Assembly: GCF_028389875.1 (NCBI RefSeq)
Contig: NC_084674.1
Location: forward strand, 11,255,501 to 11,319,500
Source: Rhea pennata
Taxonomy: Eukaryota; Chordata; Aves; Rheiformes; Rheidae
Reading direction: 5' to 3'
Length of the DNA stretch: 64,000 nt
The stretch's first letter is position 1; every line of letters starts with the position of its first letter. The notes beneath the pieces are model-generated. The model had not been told where the DNA came from. It saw nothing but the letters and a program-made list of their open reading frames with translations, and did not search any database. The translations under genes were made by a program, and so were the position numbers. Positions 12,561-30,600 of the stretch are shown here, in pieces.

Positions 12561-15260
12561 TGCTAACCACCACAAATTGCACTTCTCTCTCTTTTTGTGA
12601 GGCAGGGCACAAATATGACTTGCTAGCTAAAGTCTGGCAATGAAATATAGTTCTAAATAAACTGTGGACAAACCAGCTTTGTCTCTCTTTTACTAGCTCA
12701 TGAATCTTATTCTGACTGCTGATCTCAATGCTGTTCCTAAACAGGGTATTTCTATCCCTTCTCAGATCCATCATGAGGGAAGTAAATTTGTTTTTAGAAG
12801 GTATTCGCTTAAAGAAAGTTCTCCTTGTCTTTGCCAAACAGATGGTTACAATTACGTCAATGGGAGCACCTGCACTTTGCCATCAGAATCTCAGAATGTT
12901 CAAAACTCAAGGATTAATAAATATATATATACTGAGTATGACATCGAATATTCTTTATTCTGTATTCATAAGCAATATTTGATACTGCATTCATGAGTAG
13001 AAGGAACGGCAGGTTTTCTCTTCAAAATGCATCTATTGTTAGAAGTCTGTACTGGCCTTATTAAAAGTTTTTTCCATAGCCACTAGGCTGTTTGCTTTTG
13101 AGTTAACAGTGGTTTCTCATGGAACATTAAGAACTCAACAAAGTTTGGCAGGGGCCAAGCCTAGACCACTGCATTTTTTTTACGGTTATTGTTTATCAAA
13201 GAGCTTTCTGTTGCTGTTACTGGGTTCCCTTTTTACTTATCTTCTGTTTCTTGTTCTTGGTTAGCAATGAAAATGATCTGAAATACCACTGGCTTTCCCT
13301 GTACAACAGCACAATGCATAATAGGTCAGTCCCTGGCCTCACTAGCACCTGTGAACCACCATTTCTCTCAGCTGAGGAGCAAGGCTGGCTGAGCCTTCCT
13401 GCCCAGAGAGGGCTTTGCTCACGCACAGAGCTGAGACCTCATTTCAGAAGCAAAAGTAAACTATTCATCGTAAATTTTGTTAATAACCAATAGGTATACA
13501 CTAGAGCACTGTTCTTTTACTAAAATAGCCTGTACTCATAAGTCTGTAGGTCATCAGTCTAGAGTAGAACACTGCCTTTTTTACTTAAACAATCCAGAAG
13601 AATCCAAGCAACAAAATATTAATTTGGCCAATGGCTGAATCATCAGGAAATATGTACTGAGATGTCACTCTGTACATTGGGTAATTCACTGCCAGTACTG
13701 CAAATACACTAATGTGAGCACTCACGTAAACACCTCACTGTACATCTGTGCTGGTTTTGTCCAAACTTGCCTACTTGCTGCCTGTATTACAGTGACAGAA
13801 ATTTAGCCCAAAGTATTTACAAATTATGTGTAAAGTCTGTATTACAGTGTCTGCCTGTATTGCCTTCAGCTAGCTCAAGGTACAGCTACTACTGATGCAA
13901 CCCTGTCTTCTGACTTTGGGGTACACACATGGTAAAGTACCAAACTGTGTTTAAATCATTGCTGCAATGGAGTGATGATTAATCCAGGACTGAAGGAACA
14001 TACGAATCTGCCCTCATGGCTGCTTCAAAGACGTGGTTCCTAAAATGATGCTTTCTAATTGAAATGATTATGCTGTCACTTCACATGTAGAAATTTAGCA
14101 AAGAGCAGAAATAACAGAACAGTAGTAATCAGTTGTAACTGATTTCTGCCAGTTGTAAAATACTGCACATAGAGAACCTATTCCTGAATCTTCCAAATAT
14201 CTTGCAAAAGGTAAGACCAGTTATTCTCATGCTGATATGTATCACACTATCCAGCTTTTCTCAGAGTTCAAGCTGTGTACCTCAAGCTCTCATTCACCTC
14301 AGATTTAGTCCAGTATACTCTAGCTTATTAAATTTATTTGCTACTGTTCTCATTGACTGACTTCTCCCTGCAACACTAGATAATGTTAAAGCTACAGTCT
14401 TACATCTTTTAAATGGGGATAAAGCAGATCAATGAACTACCCTAGTTTTTGTACTCTTGTATTTATTGTATCCAAGTTCAACCTTACACCTCTGTTGACT
14501 CTTGATGGCACAAATCAAAGTAAAACTCAGTGAGCAAAATGTTCCCTAGATGTTCAGGTTTAGCTGTCTAACATTTAGCATTTTAAAACTATAGTCAAAT
14601 ATATAGTACATGCTTTTCAGTGATGCTGAATATCCGAAATTCAGCCACTTACCTAATAAGAGAGGCTAACATCATATGGTCAAATTGGAAAAATATTTTC
14701 AGAATTCTCAGTGATTACTGTTGGTCAGTTATAAATAGGATCCTTTGTACTATCTCCATCCCTTCTATTATGTACTTGTCTCTAATTTTCACCAAGCTCC
14801 TACTAGGAGGATAAACTGTAGAAACGTCTGTGAAGTGAGAAAATGAAACATTACAGACCTGAGAATTTGTATTTGTGCATGTACCTCTTGATGCAGTTAA
14901 ATATTTTTATCTCAGATCTCAATGTCTGCCATCAGTCATATGGCTTCCCTGACAAATGCTTGTTATGCACTTTAAACTCCAAATAATAAATATATAAATC
15001 AGCAGCAGTCTCCCCTAAAACACCTACCAACATCTACCAAACTTCATCTCACTTAGAAGTAGTGAATCATCACAGATCTTTCTTAATATTGTTTATCCAG
15101 TCATGCTATAATGATTCCAAATAAGATTGATGCCTCACAGAGCAAATATCCCTGTCCCAAAGATCTTACAATGTTAAGAGCTAACAATCAAAACCTCAAT
15201 CTCTTTTAATCTGTTTACTGGACAGAAGAAAGTATAAGAAAGTAGAAATGGCTGACAGTA

Positions 15261-15290
15261 AAAAACAAACAAACAAACAAACAAAAAAAA
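15261..15290. repeat. AAAC microsatellite
   Basis: About five AAAC units flanked by A runs. Simple repeat. Confidence 0.85.
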
Positions 15291-16079
15291 CCTCGGAAAT
15301 GCCTACACACACAAGGGCAAGCAAGGTTGCCTGTCCTTCCTCTGCAAAGGTTTCACACAAGTACTCAATAGAGCAGGAGTTCCAAATCTGGATTGTTTGT
15401 CTGCTACCATCATAACAGCAAAATGTATCTTATCACTGCAATACAAATAACTTTGTTTTGGGCTATGCACAGCTACTGATGCTTAGCTGATCAGACAGTG
15501 TTTTTCTTTAATCAACCATTCATCCCCTCCAGAAAAAAGCAGGCAGCTGAATCTTTATTTTTTTCTAAATATTATTTTGGAGTAGTTTGCATAACACTAG
15601 TGGCACTAATACACCAGCTTAAGAGCACCTGCTGTGAAGAAATGTTTCAGTTTCCAGACAGGACAGTAACCGAAAAATGAGTAAGAACTGGAGAATGTTC
15701 CAAGAAATACTGGAAGAGATCAGAAAATGACTGCTCCCTAGAGGATTACCGAAAGCTCAAACTAGCTAGTGAGTGATGGGTCAATGAGGCTGTAGGGAAA
15801 GCACAGAATCAACCTGCATCTGCAGAAGGAACATCATCTTGCACATCTCTTCCCCCTCCTTCCATGCCTGTAAGCCTTAAGGACATAGAGCTATCAATGG
15901 CTAAAACTCTAGAAATGCTTTTGGACACATTTTGGACATGATAATCAGTCTTTGGAGAAAGCTACCACATGTATTTTAAAAGCATCATCTGCCTGTACAG
16001 ACTTGTCTCACAGTAACTTCAATTTTTCCTTGTACATTTGATCCCGGATGTTTATCATATCCTATCATTGCCCTATATC

Positions 16080-16243
16080 GAAAAGAAAAGAAAAGAAAAA
16101 AGAAAAGAAAAGAAAAGAAAAGAAAAGAAAAGAAAAGAAAAGAAAAGAAAAGAAAAGAAAAGAAAAGAAAAGAAAAGAAAAGAAAAGAAAAGAAAAGAAA
16201 AGAAAAGAAAAGAAAAGAAAAGAAAAGAAAAGAAAAGAAAAGG
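16080..16243. repeat. AAAAG pentanucleotide microsatellite, about 32 copies
   Basis: A 164-nt uninterrupted purine tract of GAAAA units with a single irregular unit near 16096-16101. It lies about 425 bp past the CCDC51 poly(A) signal on that gene's downstream side. The Lys/Glu/Arg-rich open frames over it come from the repeat and are not genes. Confidence 0.97.
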
Positions 16244-16668
16244 TATCTTCAGGGCAAATATTTCAATCTGTTTGGTAAAGCAACTCCTAGAACCTAGTGT
16301 ATGGACAAATGGAACAATTAAGAAGAAATATGGAACAAAATTATAAAGGAGTATACATAAAGCAATTAGCCCGATGACAGATGAAAATAATCATTTAAAC
16401 AGAAAATCATGAATACAGTTCTGCAGTGAAAGTTACTGGTTTGCAAGATACACAATACCAGATAGTAAAAAGTACAAGACTTGCAACAGCGGAATCTCTT
16501 TTGCTTGAGGAGTTAAAAACCGCCCAGCGATGATGATTAACACACCGCCTGCATCAGTAGACAAAGTCTTTACAAGTTTTCCAACTATACAGATGAAAGC
16601 ATAACGAGAAAATGCTAATGCACATTCATTTGGACTCGTACTCTAACTACTTAGAGCACAAGTTTACT

Positions 16669-16674
16669 TTTATT
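16669..16674 (-). promoter_or_regulatory. CCDC51: CCDC51 poly(A) signal AATAAA
   Basis: A canonical AATAAA on the minus strand, about 29 nt after the CCDC51 stop codon. If used, the 3' UTR is only about 50 nt. No other canonical hexamer was noticed closer to the stop. Confidence 0.55.
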
Positions 16675-16702
16675 AACCTAGTAAGTTCAGTAATTAATTA
16701 GA

Positions 16703-19457
16703 TCAGTTTCCTTTAAATATAATATAAAGTACTGGCAGAGTAAAAGCAAACATTGTGCATGTCAGTGCAGTGCTGTAAACAGAATTTCTCTTGATTTGTG
16801 TTTCCAGTCTCCGTTCCGTATCATACAATTCTAAAATCACGTCTTTCATTGCAGACACCTGGCCCTTACCCTCCCCTGAAGACCTTGGCACCACTCTTTC
16901 CATAGGTCTAGAATGAACTGCAAGTTTAACACTCTGCATTTCAGAAATCATTTGTGCTATACTTTCTTGCAGACTGCTAAACTGCTGCTGTAAATTCCCC
17001 AGACATGAACTGACTTGTTTAGTGTAGCTTAGCTGTTCTTTTAAAGGAATTAAAAGAGAATCTATTTTAAATGAGTTATTCCTGTCTTCTCTAGCTAACA
17101 AATCACCTTCCTTTATTTCCTGTGATGTCCTTGTTTGCAGCATGTTTTTCAGGTCTGCTATGATGTCACTGAGATCCTTCTGCTGTAAGTAATGGCTGGA
17201 GGCCTGTTCTTTGATGGCTTCTTGCAGACTAATCGGGCCCTTCTGTGCTTCAAGCACCAACACTTTTAATTCCTGTAGCCTTACTCGATTAACATAGGTG
17301 GAACCAAGAACACCTATAATAGCTCCCAGTACAGAACCAATAATGGACCAGTTCTTTGTTTTTTCAGCTCTCGTTCGCTCTTTCTCATGACTTTCCCTTA
17401 CGGCTGCAGAGAAGAGAGAAAATTTTTCTCGCTCAGATTCTTCTGCATTTAAATAGGCAGCTCGGTATCTCTTCTCTTCCTGCAAGAAAGTTGAAGTGAG
17501 TTGAAGGAGAGGATGTAATGTAAAGCTATAAATTCTGTATTTAAAAAAGAAACAGTGCAGATGAAAGATTGGAAGCAAAGCACATTCATTACTTTTGTTT
17601 TGGAAACTTTTATTGCGGGATTTTCTTTACTATACTACTGAAGTCAGTGAGACACTATTCTCAGTCAAAAGAGAAATGGAGAAGGTCATCAAGAATTACA
17701 GCTGGAGATTCTCTACACAGGAACCTGCCGCCCACTGATGACAGAAAAGTGGTGCAAGCGGACAAGGTCTTTCTCTCCGTCCCGATGCTTTCTATCCCCA
17801 TAACGCCCCTGTCACACTTCTGCCTTTCAGTTCGGTTCAGTTTCACCTTTGCCTATAATCATGGAGAGCTCTGCTCTTCTTGGAGTCTCATCCACCTGAT
17901 CCACTACCTAGACAGCCACCTGGGATTCTTTTCTGATGCTTTGCACATCGATCCAGGAGCTCGATTTAGCTCAGGCCTGTGCACTGACTCCCTGCCTGAG
18001 CTTTCTCAAAGGTGCACCTGCTTGCAGACCTGTTCCCTCCTGCTCCCAAAGTGTCGTTTGGATTTCCTGGACTGAACTTGGCCTTGACTTGCTTGCTTTT
18101 GTCTGGTGATTGCTGGACTGTCACTGCTCCTGTTGCCAACTCTGCTCTGCTCTCGCAGTGCCAGAGCTGTGGGACTGCACCCTGTCAGTGAGGGCACTGT
18201 CCCTGCCTGCGCTGCGGTCAACCTCAGCTCCCTGCTCACCCTCCCTCAAGGAGCAGCCTTGCTCCTGCTGCTTCCTGACAGGGCTTCAGTAAATTGCCTG
18301 AGCATTGCAGACAGAGGAGGCAGCTAAGAGAGTTTTTTCATGGATTAACAACCAGGAATGAACTTTTCCCATTACCTGGAGGATAATTTATTGAATCCTA
18401 GCTTTTTAATTGAATACTTATGTAGTTGTCTATACTCAATTAATTTTCTAGGTTCATCTTCATCTTTCTTCTCCAAATTTACTACCATATTTTAACATTA
18501 ACATACGATTTGCAGTCTAGACTCAATCATCTGTAATAATTACTTCAATCAAAACAAGATCATTAGAAATTAACTCAGATCACAGTATTTCAAAATTGAA
18601 TTTCATCTGCAAAAGCAGTCACTAGTGATGAAGTATAATACACAAATTTTCATCATATTTTCCAGTGCTCAAGTAGCAACAAATTACCTGCAGCAATCTG
18701 TGTTCCAGAGTAGCCAGTTCTAAATATTGGGTGTCATCCCGAGAGACCCTGTCTAAGCGGTCCCGAATTTCCTTCAGTTTAATTTGTTGGGCTTCTACAT
18801 TTTCACGAGCCTCTCGTACTATCCCTCGAGCTATCATAAAGACATTTTCAGCCTGAGAAGAGAGATTATTTATTTTAGAGTCTTACTACCATACAGATCT
18901 AAAACACTGACTATGTGAATTTGGAGGGAAAAAAAACACATTACATTAAAATCTAGGGAATAAAATACATTTACCAATGTGCACAGGCTGAAACGCATTT
19001 ATGGTGTCTGTACAGCCAGTTAAAGTAGTAAAAGATACATGACTATCTTTGGAAGCTCTTTTTTAACCTCACAGCCAGCAATTCTATTTCACATAGCTTA
19101 ATTCATCATTTTAAATTTCCAGATTTTCTCTGTATTTACCTGTGTCACTTTTCCCTGAGCCTCTCGAACTTCATTAAGACCAACAAACTCTTCATATTTG
19201 TCCCACCAACTCTTGCACATTGTGGATATTTTTTGAAGGGAGTTTCTTCCCATAGTGGTCCCAGCTTCTGTCAGTCGACTAAGAAGACCCATGGCCATTT
19301 CTGTGGCAGACTTGGCTTCAGGCCTCTTAGGTGCTGATGAACAGTAAGTCCGTATTATGCATAAATTCATTCTTTGACTCCGCTTTATCAGAGAATGGTG
19401 ATACTGCAGGCCACTTGACACTGAGGATACACTTGATTTATATTTCATTGGCCCCAT
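16703..19457 (-). CDS. CCDC51: CCDC51 / MITOK, mitochondrial potassium channel subunit
   Basis: Three coding exons: 19457-19140 (residues 1-106), 18852-18688 (107-161) and 17479-16703 (162-419, stop TGA). All junctions are GT-AG and in phase 0, giving 419 aa against about 411 in human. The start lies in an exon whose acceptor is at 19482/19481; a 5' UTR exon sits in the shared promoter. The N-terminus is rich in Ser, Lys and Arg with few acids, as expected for a mitochondrial presequence. Diagnostic motifs are [18 protein letters not shown] (end of exon 1), [20 protein letters not shown] (exon 2) and [20 protein letters not shown] (exon 3). Coiled-coil sequence spans roughly 107-200. A membrane segment lies at about 206-223 ([15 protein letters not shown]) and a second at about 397-416 near the C-terminus. 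Family knowledge: CCDC51 (MITOK) forms the pore-side subunit of the inner-membrane ATP-sensitive potassium channel with ABCB8. The assignment rests on strong whole-length similarity. Confidence 0.96.
17660..18330. other. GC-richer block within CCDC51 intron 2, possible transposon relic
   Basis: CCDC51 intron 2 (18687-17480) contains a block that is distinctly richer in G and C than the AT-rich intron around it. On the plus strand it has open frames of up to 168 codons that resemble no protein I know. Sharp composition edges suggest an inserted element, perhaps LTR-type, but I could not find terminal repeats or a target duplication by eye. Confidence 0.25.
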
Positions 19458-19480
19458 GGCTTGAATTTAATTACTAAAGT

Positions 19481-20720
19481 GCTACAAAGATGAAGGAAAA
19501 AAAAACTTTTAAGTGGATACCACTTAGAACTAAATATGCATGCTAAAATGAAAGTAAAATTCAAGAATGGCTAAATCATCATTAGTTCGACGCCATTACT
19601 TACCTAGGAGACTTTTCAGGATTTTCACTAAAAGGTAGTTCTGCCCCAGGTTCCTGCTTTTCTCTTGTTAGTAAGTACTTCCACTATGCATTTTGATTAC
19701 TATTTCACTCACTGCATCCTGAATAGTGTTTACACACAGAACCAGTATCAGCTTCAGAGTAACGTAATGCTTAAGCCCCAAAAGTGCTTCCCATGTGAAT
19801 TTTTACTATGTGCTTTCATACTTCAGACAACACTTCTGATGCTAACAATTCTGAAAAAAAGAGGAACAGAGAGGAGAAAGAAGCAGCTAAGGAGAAAAGA
19901 GACAGGGCTCAGCCATTGCCTGTACGTCACACTCAACAGATACTGGAAGTGTTGCAGGACACAAATGACAAAGTGGAAACACAAAAAAGTGCTAAACTGA
20001 ACACACTGGGTTTTCTCACGAGACTACCTAGAAAACTCAACTACACACAAGAGTCACAAGATCATTAAATATCAGGCAGTGAACGTAGTCATAGAGCTGC
20101 ATTTTAAAATGAGCTTAGAATTTTCCCTGCAAAAACAGGCTACTTCTTACAGTTTAATTTCAGCGTGCATTTCTAAATAAGATTTAAATTTTCCTCTAAA
20201 CATTTTAAATGGAAAAACTTTGAAATAAGGTTTTAGCTGAAGTTTGTGTATGACTGCATTAGGTTTTGACTAATATAAGATCACGAAAAAGCTTGGTACT
20301 TGGTGCACAGATCTGCTACCTTAATTCAGGTTTCTATGTTAATTTGGACTGTTTGGTTATTAAATGACACTCAAATGCGTGCAAAGATTGCCACCTCAGC
20401 TAGGAAGGGTTCCTCCTGCTGGACGGCACGTTTGACCAGCTTCTATCCGGCTGCTGATTCTGCCATAGGTTTTTCCCGGTTACAGACTGCAAACGCGTCA
20501 CGGTAACGATGAGCGGTAACCGCCGTGCTGCGCAAATCCGCCCCGCTGCCTCACGGCAATGAAAACCAGCTCTCCTTTCTCCCAGCGTCACCCACGCACT
20601 GCCGCCGCCCGAGCCGCGCCGGGCCGGGCCGCCGCCGCCCGCCGCCTACCTGCCCCTGCGGCTCCCGGGCCGGAAGCGCTACGGCGGAAGCGCTACGGCG
20701 GCCGCGCGGCGCCAGCCGGA
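19481..20720 (-). other. CCDC51: CCDC51 5' UTR exon and first intron
   Basis: A minus-strand donor (CAG then GTAGGC) ends an upstream exon at 20650, inside the shared CpG island. The next minus-strand acceptor is a long T-rich tract ending in TAG, so the second exon starts at 19481, 24 nt before the ATG at 19457. The first exon is therefore non-coding. The transcription start is not visible but should lie between 20651 and about 20720. Confidence 0.7.
20671..20698. repeat. Tandem 14-bp duplication carrying ETS sites
   Basis: The 14-mer CGGAAGCGCTACGG is repeated twice without a gap. Each copy contains the ETS core GGAA in GABPA-like context. The pair lies between the CCDC51 donor and the TMA7 ATG, so it may set the start sites of both transcripts. 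Confidence 0.85.
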
Positions 20721-20776
20721 AGCGGCGGGGTGCTCGCGCGCACTGCGGGCGCCGGCTGCGCGGCGGAGCGGGCGCC

Positions 20777-26637
<5,861 letters not shown>

Positions 26638-26749
26638 TTTGATGAAGCTGCTGGAAAAAGTGTTAGAGTTATTCCATGGATCTGCTGGCTTCAGAGAGTC
26701 AACAAAACTCACTGTCGTTTGAAAAACCTTGTACATTTTGTTTAGTCAG

Positions 26750-26755
26750 AATAAA
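26750..26755 (+). promoter_or_regulatory. TMA7: TMA7 poly(A) signal AATAAA
   Basis: A canonical AATAAA 113 nt after the TMA7 stop codon, followed by a T-rich stretch. The transcript probably ends near 26770-26780. Confidence 0.8.
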
Positions 26756-26859
26756 ACTTTTTTGTTAAGATGTCATATTTTCTGTAACTGAAGGTTTTAT
26801 GCTAAGAATTGCCTTACCGGATTACACTGGAATGGAAGCTCTTGCTGAAGGCCGTCTGT

Positions 26860-27530
26860 GACCTTACAGAGCCCGGCTGCAGCTGCGTAAACTTCTCTTC
26901 CGACGGCGCGGGGCCGAGCGTTGGGCCCGGACGGTCAGGGCGAGGGTTAAAACTCTGCAGGCTCCGCGGGCGAGCTGTGCGGCAGTTCAAGGTGGGGATA
27001 TACCGACATACGCTCCCGTAAGGCCTGGAAGGGTCTTCCCGAGCAGAGGGCGGGGTCGTGCTCCCCTCGCCCCGGAGCGATGGCCTCGCCGACCGCGCCA
27101 ACGCCCCGCCGCCGGGCTGCGGCCTCGCTGCGGGCGGCGCGCGTGCGCCGCGGTGGTGCGGCCGGCTGACGCGCGCCTGCGCGCTGCCGCTCGCGGCGCT
27201 TCCGGCTGCTCGGCCGGGCCGGGGCAAGGCGCCTCCTTTGCGGAGCGCGCGGAAGGGTCTGCGCTGCGAGGGGGATCGCTGCGCCTGGCGGAAGCGCATG
27301 CGCAGTGCCGGGAGGTACCGCGCCGCCGCGAGGCGTTTGCGCGGCGCGCCTCGCTTCACGGTGGCGCATGCGCAGTGCCCGGAGCCGCCGCGAGGCGTTT
27401 GCGCGGCGCGCCTCGCCTCACGGCGGCGCATGCGCAGTGCCCAGAGCCGCCGCGAGGCGTTTGCGCGGCGCGCCTCGCCTCGGCTGGGCGACGTGAGCGC
27501 TCCACAGAGCCGCGGGGTGGCTGAGCTCGG
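26860..27530. promoter_or_regulatory. Orphan CpG island downstream of TMA7
   Basis: A sharply bounded CpG- and GC-rich block starts about 100 bp past the TMA7 poly(A) signal. It contains an ETS-type core (CTTCCGG near 27199) and at least three NRF1-type palindromes in a tandem array (27294-27487). A possible plus-strand donor (GTGAGC near 27493) and minus-strand GTGAGG donors inside the repeats exist, but I see no coding exon on either side. In human the next gene after TMA7 is ATRIP; no ATRIP coding sequence is visible here. It may start an unannotated non-coding RNA or be a stranded promoter. Confidence 0.65.
27294..27487. repeat. Three-copy 62-70 bp tandem repeat with NRF1-type motifs
   Basis: The palindrome GCGCATGCGC followed by AGTGCC starts at 27294, 27364 and 27426, so the periods are 70 and 62 bp. 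Each unit continues with CCGCCGCGAGGCGTTTGCGC and GGCGCGCCTCGC, nearly identical between copies; the first copy has an extra segment. GCGCATGCGC is the consensus core for the transcription factor NRF1. The Arg/Ala-rich open frames across the array are by-products of its composition. Confidence 0.9.
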
Positions 27531-27562
27531 AATGGGCTTCCGGAGATCATCTAGTCCAGCCC
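27528..27562 (-). mobile_element. Short CR1-tail fragment
   Basis: Plus-strand 'gatcatctagtccagcccc' is the reverse complement of the conserved CR1 3' region. Only about 35 bp are recognisable, at the right edge of the CpG island. Confidence 0.45.
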
Positions 27563-27639
27563 CGCGTGGTGGGGAAGCCCATGGCTGGTGTACCTTCAAT
27601 GTCCTGCAACTTACACAAATTAAATTATTTTAGTATCCG

Positions 27640-30600
27640 TTGTGGGGGGCAGTTGGCTCTTCCCGGAGAAGGTGCCGTGCGGTGGCCCTGGTTCGGGTCA
27701 CGAAAGCAGGAGCAGCCGAGGCGCCGCTCTGCCGCGGCCTCTCTTCAAGGCGAAGCGGCCACAGAAGTACCCAGAGGATGTTCGCGTCCTTGTGAAGTGA
27801 TCAAGTGGATTCCGTGCTCAGTGATCACCAGGGGCACACATGTCGTGAACAAGGGTGGGGAGCACTGTCAGACACCCTGCCTGCTCCATCGAGAGTTTCC
27901 CTGGCTATAAATATAAAACAGATATATAAACACAGACCATCTGGGAGGGATGTAAGTGATCTCTTGGTATTTTTAAACAAACAGAAGGGAGTAACTAAAG
28001 CAGAGTGCCCTCAGGCATTCGTATAGACATTTCAACCTCAGGAATCTCAAAGCTTCTTAGAAGCTGTTCAGCTTACACAGGAGCGAAATGCTGGAGGCTG
28101 TGCCACAAAATACATTCTGTGCCACCTCTGACTGGGAAGCGCAGGCGAGCACCACTGCCAGAAAGTGCTTGGGGAAACTGAGCAAGCCATCAAGAACAAA
28201 GTAGAGTTACCAAGGAGAGGAAAATTGTTTCAAATGCTGTTTTAAGAGGAAGTTTGCAACCTTCAAGATGTCCTATGATGTATAAAAACACATGAATGAT
28301 TACAAAATTGCCATTGCAGTTGTGAGGAGGTATCTATTCACTTGACTCGGTTTATGGGGTTTTAATTTGGACAGCCTCCCACCTGAAACAAACACAAAGT
28401 TTTTAAATGTCGTAACAACTGTATAGCCTAGCATAAGAAGAAAATCCAGACTGTATTCAGAGCACACCAGATTCAAAGGTTTAAAAGCACATTAGATGCT
28501 GCAATCCATCCCAAGATGTGCACAAGCTGTGCAAAGCCCCCACTAATACAACTGGCTTAATGATTCTCCCCATTCCTGAGTCCAGGACCTGTGAAAATGC
28601 TGCTCCTAGCAAGTAAACATTTCCTGGAAGCCCCACATTCACTGTACTGTAACACTAAAAGTGAAGCTGTGTGTTAACAAAGAAATAGCTTTCCACGTGT
28701 TACTTGATTTCTAACCTGACAGCTTTCCCTCTTTATGATGAATAGATCTTATTTTGTCTGTATGTTAAAAGTGAAGCACTAAACCCCAAAAATGACTGCT
28801 GGAACACTGATGAATTCTACATGTGAAGACTGGCCCAATTAATACCATGTGGTTAAAATATATGCCAAACAGCCTTTGAAGGCAGCCTTTGGAAAACCTG
28901 GGAATGAGCTCTTAAAGGACAAGGTTGTCTTAAGGCAGGTTTGAATGCAGCTGCAGGGGGCTACCCTCCAAATGTCAACGTGAGCTTTGGGAACCAATTT
29001 AAAATGGACGAGTGGGGCAAGGCCTACTTCAGTCAGGTTGCATTGTTTATTTACATTTAAAATCATTCATATTTTTTGAAAATGTGGATTTCAGTAATGC
29101 ACAAGTGTAGTAAATTTTGCATTTAGTCACTGATGGTGTTGAATGTTGCTCAGCTACTCTCTTCTGCTCCTGATGAAGTGCAGGCAGACATGGAGATTGA
29201 CAGAAAACAGCTTTTTTAATGAAAACTTTTGGATTTGTGGTATTATGACTTGGATTAAGCCTCCATAAAAATGTTTGGTGGTTATAGCCAACTGTTTCGT
29301 ATTCAAAATAATGTATGCAGGGACTTTTAGAAGCAAAGCCAAGTAGAAATTGGATCCCAGTGCCCAAAAGGAAGCACTGATTGGAGAAACTCCCATTTTG
29401 GGTGCAAATGTTTGAGAGAGAAACAGAAACTAAAGAAACAGTGAAGAACTCGGGAAGATGTGAGAATTCAGGAACAAGTGAGAATCACAGTTGTCCTGAC
29501 AGCATAAACATCAAAGACAAGGTAAGTGAAAGCCTTTGGACTGAGTGCTAGATGAAAAGTAGGCTAAAATTACAAATAGAGGTAATTTCCTTGAGATGTT
29601 TCTTTCCCCTTTCAGGCAGGGGACCTGAACTTTTAGATTAGAAGAAGGCATAAAAGTATCTATTATTAATTTCTGCTCTTAAATTTCCTCTTAAATTGCA
29701 AATGGCTCTGAACTGGACACTACAATGAGGCATTATAGTTATGTATCATGGCACCATCCACTACAACCCTGCCTGAAATCTCAGCTGCAAATGTGCACAA
29801 TATTCCTCCTAAATATCATGTAGTTTAGCAATACCTGAAAAGTGCACTGCTAGAGCTAAGTTTACAAATTCATTTACCTCTCCAGGTCCACACAGTACTT
29901 AGAAGAAGGGATAATGCACTAATGTGGCTCTCTGTCCTATAGGGAGAAGAGCTTTTGAAAAGCCTCAGAGCACTGAATAGATAAACATTAAGTTTTTAAA
30001 TAAACACCAAGTTTTTAAATTCCCACTGAACAAACAGATTTTGCATTCAATTCAGCCTATTTAACTCTGTTAAGTAAATACAGCCCAGCTGGAACAGGCA
30101 AAACAGTAATATCCTGAGCTATAGTCCACACCACATGGTTGGTTAATTGACTTCTCTTTGCATCCTTACCCTTTAGTCAACTTTGGGCAGGTGAGAACAT
30201 TCAACTCTTGTAAAAACCATGTTAGTCTGGTAAAGTACTAAAAGAAAGAATAATGTAGTTTTTGTTAAATAATTTTAGTTGTTCGTTTATCTGAGGAGAG
30301 AAATGGTTAATTAGATTCTTGTTTTCCTATTCTGTTTTCTTGCTATGTGATAGTCAAAGAGATTTGTACCTGTTTCTTCACCTGACAACTGGCAAGGTCT
30401 TTGAAGTACATCTAATAAATTTTGTTGGAGTTTGAGACTAGTGGGAATGAGGAAGAGTCGGTTTGTCAAAATTGTCTGTTCTTCTATGCCCCAAATGTGC
30501 AGAAAATCATATTTTTCACATGGTTTCAATGAAAAAGTATGAACCATGTCAAATTCACAATTTTGCCTAAGGAGATGAAGCGAATGGGGAACCCCTGCAG

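Larger units (their letters stand above)
9200..16040. other. Non-coding stretch between the left CpG island and CCDC51
   Basis: About 6.8 kb without an exon I can support. It is AT-rich, with only short open frames lacking recognisable motifs. It contains one antisense LINE relic (about 12330-12560) and an AAAC tract (15261-15290). Confidence 0.6.

Noticed and set aside
16038-16346. Lys/Glu/Arg repeat protein over the AAAAG tract
   Set aside because: Pure translation of a microsatellite, without a promoter or conserved flank.
19808-20068. Plus-strand frame with EKKRNREEKEAAKEKRDRAQ, coiled-coil-like
   Set aside because: It lies in CCDC51 intron 1 on the opposite strand, lacks convincing splice sites or homology, and overlaps another open frame with unrelated sequence.
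27058-27633. Arg/Ala-rich plus-strand frame of 191 codons and a 261-codon minus-strand frame
   Set aside because: They follow the NRF1-type tandem repeat and the CpG island composition; they have no similarity to ATRIP or any other family.
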